Positions 6,457 to 7,893 of a DNA stretch of 7,893 nt are shown in pieces. Numbering within the stretch: position 1 is the first letter of the stretch; every line of letters starts with the position of its first letter. The position numbers were made by a program, and so were the translations under genes. This DNA is from Bacteroidales bacterium (GTDB lineage Bacteria > Bacteroidota > Bacteroidia > Bacteroidales > VadinHA17), in assembly GCA_012514255.1 (NCBI GenBank), contig JAAZAP010000141.1, positions 1 through 7,893 of the forward strand. Direction: 5' to 3'. The notes under the pieces were generated by a model that was not told the DNA's origin, searched no databases, and saw only the letters and a program-made list of their open reading frames with translations.

Positions 6457-7479
6457 TTATCTCATCAGGAACGGATACTTTTCTACATTCTTCAGGGCGA
6501 CGCCAGTGCCTCTCACAACTGCGTGAAGAGGATCTTCTGACACCCTGAACGGTATATTGATCTTGTCAGTAAGACGCTTGTCAAAACCTCTCAGGAGGGC
6601 ACCGCCACCGGCAAGGAAAACGCCCTTGTTGACAATGTCAGCATAGAGCTCCGGGGGGGTCTGCTCGAGCACCTGGAGTATTGATGCTTCTATCTTTGTG
6701 ATCGACTTGTCAAGGCAGTATGCTATCTCCTGGTATGAAACAGGTATCTCAATGGGCAGCGAGGTCATCAGGTTTGGGCCGCGAACCACGAAATCGGCCG
6801 GCGGATTTTCAATGTCAGGCAGGGCAGCGCCAACAGCTATCTTGATGTCCTCGGCAGTCTTTTCACCTATCTTGATATTATGCTGGTGCCTCATGTACGC
6901 CTGGATATCAGAGGTAAAACCGTCGCCGGCAACCCTGATCGACCTGTTGCATACTATACCTCCGAGGGCAATGACAGCTATCTCGGTAGTACCTCCTCCT
7001 ATATCCACTACCATACACCCTTCAGGCGCTTCCACATCAAGACCTATTCCTATAGCTGCGGCCATGGGTTCATAGATAAGATACACATCCCTTCCTCCGG
7101 CATGTTCTGAGGAGTCACGCACAGCCCTGATCTCCACTTCTGTACTTCCGCAGGGGATACCTACAACCATCTTGAGCGAAGGAGAGAAGAACTTGGGTCC
7201 GGTATTGATCATCCTGATCATTCCCCTGATCATCAGCTCTGCAGCGTTGAAATCGGCTATCACGCCATCACGCAGGGGTCTGATGACCCTGATATTTTCA
7301 TGCGTCCTGCCATGCATCTGCCGGGCTCTTTCGCCTATGGCAATGAGCTTGCCGGTATTCCGGTCAATAGCCACAATAGAGGGCTCATCAACAACCAGCT
7401 TGTCATTGGCAATAATATTGGTGTTCGCCGTACCCAGGTCAATTGCCACCTCCTGTGAAAGAAAAGAAAATAATCCCAT
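6457..7479 (-). CDS. mreB: MreB, actin-like cell-shape protein
   Basis: The 340-residue length and sequence are those of a full MreB. MreB forms ATP-binding filaments under the membrane that orient the wall-synthesis machinery. The actin-fold motifs are in place: phosphate-1 AIDLGTANTNI (12-22), connect/catalytic YEPMAAAIG (136-144, Glu137), phosphate-2 VVDIGGGTTEIAVI (157-170) and the adenosine motif FLAGGGALLRG (288-298). FSFLSQE (4-10) at the N-terminus gives a short hydrophobic stretch ahead of the first strand. It is first of the mre genes, 33 nt after purH, with AAAGGA just before the ATG as a moderate ribosome-binding sequence. No motif is missing. Confidence 0.97.
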   Translation of the reverse strand: MGLFSFLSQEVAIDLGTANTNIIANDKLVVDEPSIVAIDRNTGKLIAIGERARQMHGRTHENIRVIRPLRDGVIADFNAAELMIRGMIRMINTGPKFFSPSLKMVVGIPCGSTEVEIRAVRDSSEHAGGRDVYLIYEPMAAAIGIGLDVEAPEGCMVVDIGGGTTEIAVIALGGIVCNRSIRVAGDGFTSDIQAYMRHQHNIKIGEKTAEDIKIAVGAALPDIENPPADFVVRGPNLMTSLPIEIPVSYQEIAYCLDKSITKIEASILQVLEQTPPELYADIVNKGVFLAGGGALLRGFDKRLTDKINIPFRVSEDPLHAVVRGTGVALKNVEKYPFLMR

Positions 7480-7487
7480 TGGTCCTT

Positions 7488-7516
7488 TAAACTATTTCTT
7501 GTTGTTGTTATTTCAA
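7488..7516 (-). promoter_or_regulatory. Possible internal promoter for mreB
   Basis: On the minus strand TTG (7516-7514, overlapping the purH stop) is separated by 19 nt from TAGTTTA (7494-7488), which is one base short of the TAnnTTTG -7 motif. Spacing fits the Bacteroidota pattern, but the start site would fall only a few bases before the mreB ATG, so it would give an almost leaderless transcript. This is motif-level evidence only. Confidence 0.18.
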
Positions 7517-7893
7517 TGTTTAAAATGTCTTACACCTGTAAAAACCATTGCCACACCTGTTTTATTGCAGTAATCAATTGATTCCTGGTCCCTGACGGAT
7601 CCCCCGGGTTGGACCACAGCGCTTATTCCTGCCTCATGGGCCATGGTAACGGAGTCAGCAAACGGGAAGTAGGCATCGGAAGCCATCACTGCACCATCCA
7701 GTGAGAAGCCGAAAGCATGCGCCTTGTCAATAGCCTGGCGAAGGGCGTCAATTCTGGATGTCTGTCCTATCCCGCTGGCACACAGCTGCTCTCCTTTTGC
7801 CAGCACAATGGCATTGGAACGGCTGTGCTTCACTATCTTGTTGGCAAAGACCATGTCACGGTATTCCTCGTCCGAGGGATGCCTTGTTGTTAC
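7513..7893 (-). CDS. purH: PurH C-terminal part: AICAR transformylase domain of the bifunctional purine-synthesis enzyme; N-terminus off the window
   Basis: The last 126 residues of PurH are present and the frame is open to the window edge. PurH carries out the final two steps of IMP synthesis: formyl transfer from 10-formyl-THF to AICAR, then ring closure. The fragment is the C-terminal end of the formyltransferase domain. IVKHSRSNAIVLAK (20-33 of the fragment) holds the conserved Lys-His pair of the active site. GIGQTSRIDALR (41-52), DGAVMASDAYFPFADSV (66-82), VVQPGGSVRDQESI (93-106) and the terminal MVFTGVRHFKH (116-126) are near-diagnostic for PurH. The N-terminal IMP cyclohydrolase domain would lie to the right, outside the window. 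It reads toward mreB with a 33-nt gap and no terminator, so co-transcription is likely although the functions are unrelated. Confidence 0.96.
   Translation of the reverse strand, partial: VTTRHPSDEEYRDMVFANKIVKHSRSNAIVLAKGEQLCASGIGQTSRIDALRQAIDKAHAFGFSLDGAVMASDAYFPFADSVTMAHEAGISAVVQPGGSVRDQESIDYCNKTGVAMVFTGVRHFKH

Noticed and set aside
6698..7110. Plus-strand open frames of 125 and 76 codons opposite mreB
   Set aside because: They are antisense to MreB, which has every actin-fold motif; no ribosome-binding site or known domain supports them.
1..7893. Search for CRISPR arrays, insertion sequences, tRNA/rRNA genes, toxin-antitoxin or defence genes
   Set aside because: I saw no regularly spaced repeats, transposase-like frame, terminal inverted repeats or RNA-gene sequence. 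Nearly all of the window is explained by conserved housekeeping genes.

Overview
The window most likely comes from a member of the Bacteroidota, probably a Bacteroidales/Marinilabiliales-type organism of moderate GC. Three things point there. First, the gene order purH - mreB - mreC - mreD - mrdA - rodA on one strand is a layout I know from Bacteroidota. Second, most starts lack a Shine-Dalgarno (SD) sequence. Third, the one divergent intergenic region carries a TAnnTTTG-type -7 element, the Bacteroidota promoter signature. The phylum call is an inference from context, since no rRNA is present.

Layout. Positions 1-932 (minus strand, 3' end off the window) encode a predicted P-loop GTPase of the COG2403 type, often labelled 'cyclic 2,3-diphosphoglycerate synthetase'. 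Positions 933-1179 are an AT-rich divergent promoter region. Positions 1180-1791 (plus) encode a DUF479/AcpH-like acyl-carrier-protein phosphodiesterase. A short convergent gap (1792-1873) follows. From 1874 to 7893 everything is on the minus strand, read right to left: the 3' end of purH (7893-7513), mreB (7479-6457), mreC (6443-5619), mreD (5622-5119), mrdA/PBP2 (5108-3276) and rodA (3289-1874). Spacings are 33, 13, -4, 10 and -14 nt, so this looks like one tightly packed operon.

Function. The operon is the rod-shape/elongation machinery (elongasome). MreB is the cytoplasmic actin-like filament. MreC and MreD are its membrane partners. RodA is the SEDS glycan polymerase and PBP2 its transpeptidase partner. 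The upstream purH encodes the end of IMP synthesis and appears to be only a positional neighbour. The AcpH-like protein and the GTPase lie outside this module.

Novelty. This is mainly an ordinary core-genome region, with no sign of a mobile element, CRISPR array, RNA gene or new defence system. The points worth a second look are modest: the uncharacterised GTPase with its unusual P-loop, a 12-nt full complement to the 16S rRNA 3' end at the mreC/mreD junction, an enlarged RodA with about 70 extra membrane residues, a basic in-frame reading after the rodA stop codon, and a Cys/His cluster in PBP2.
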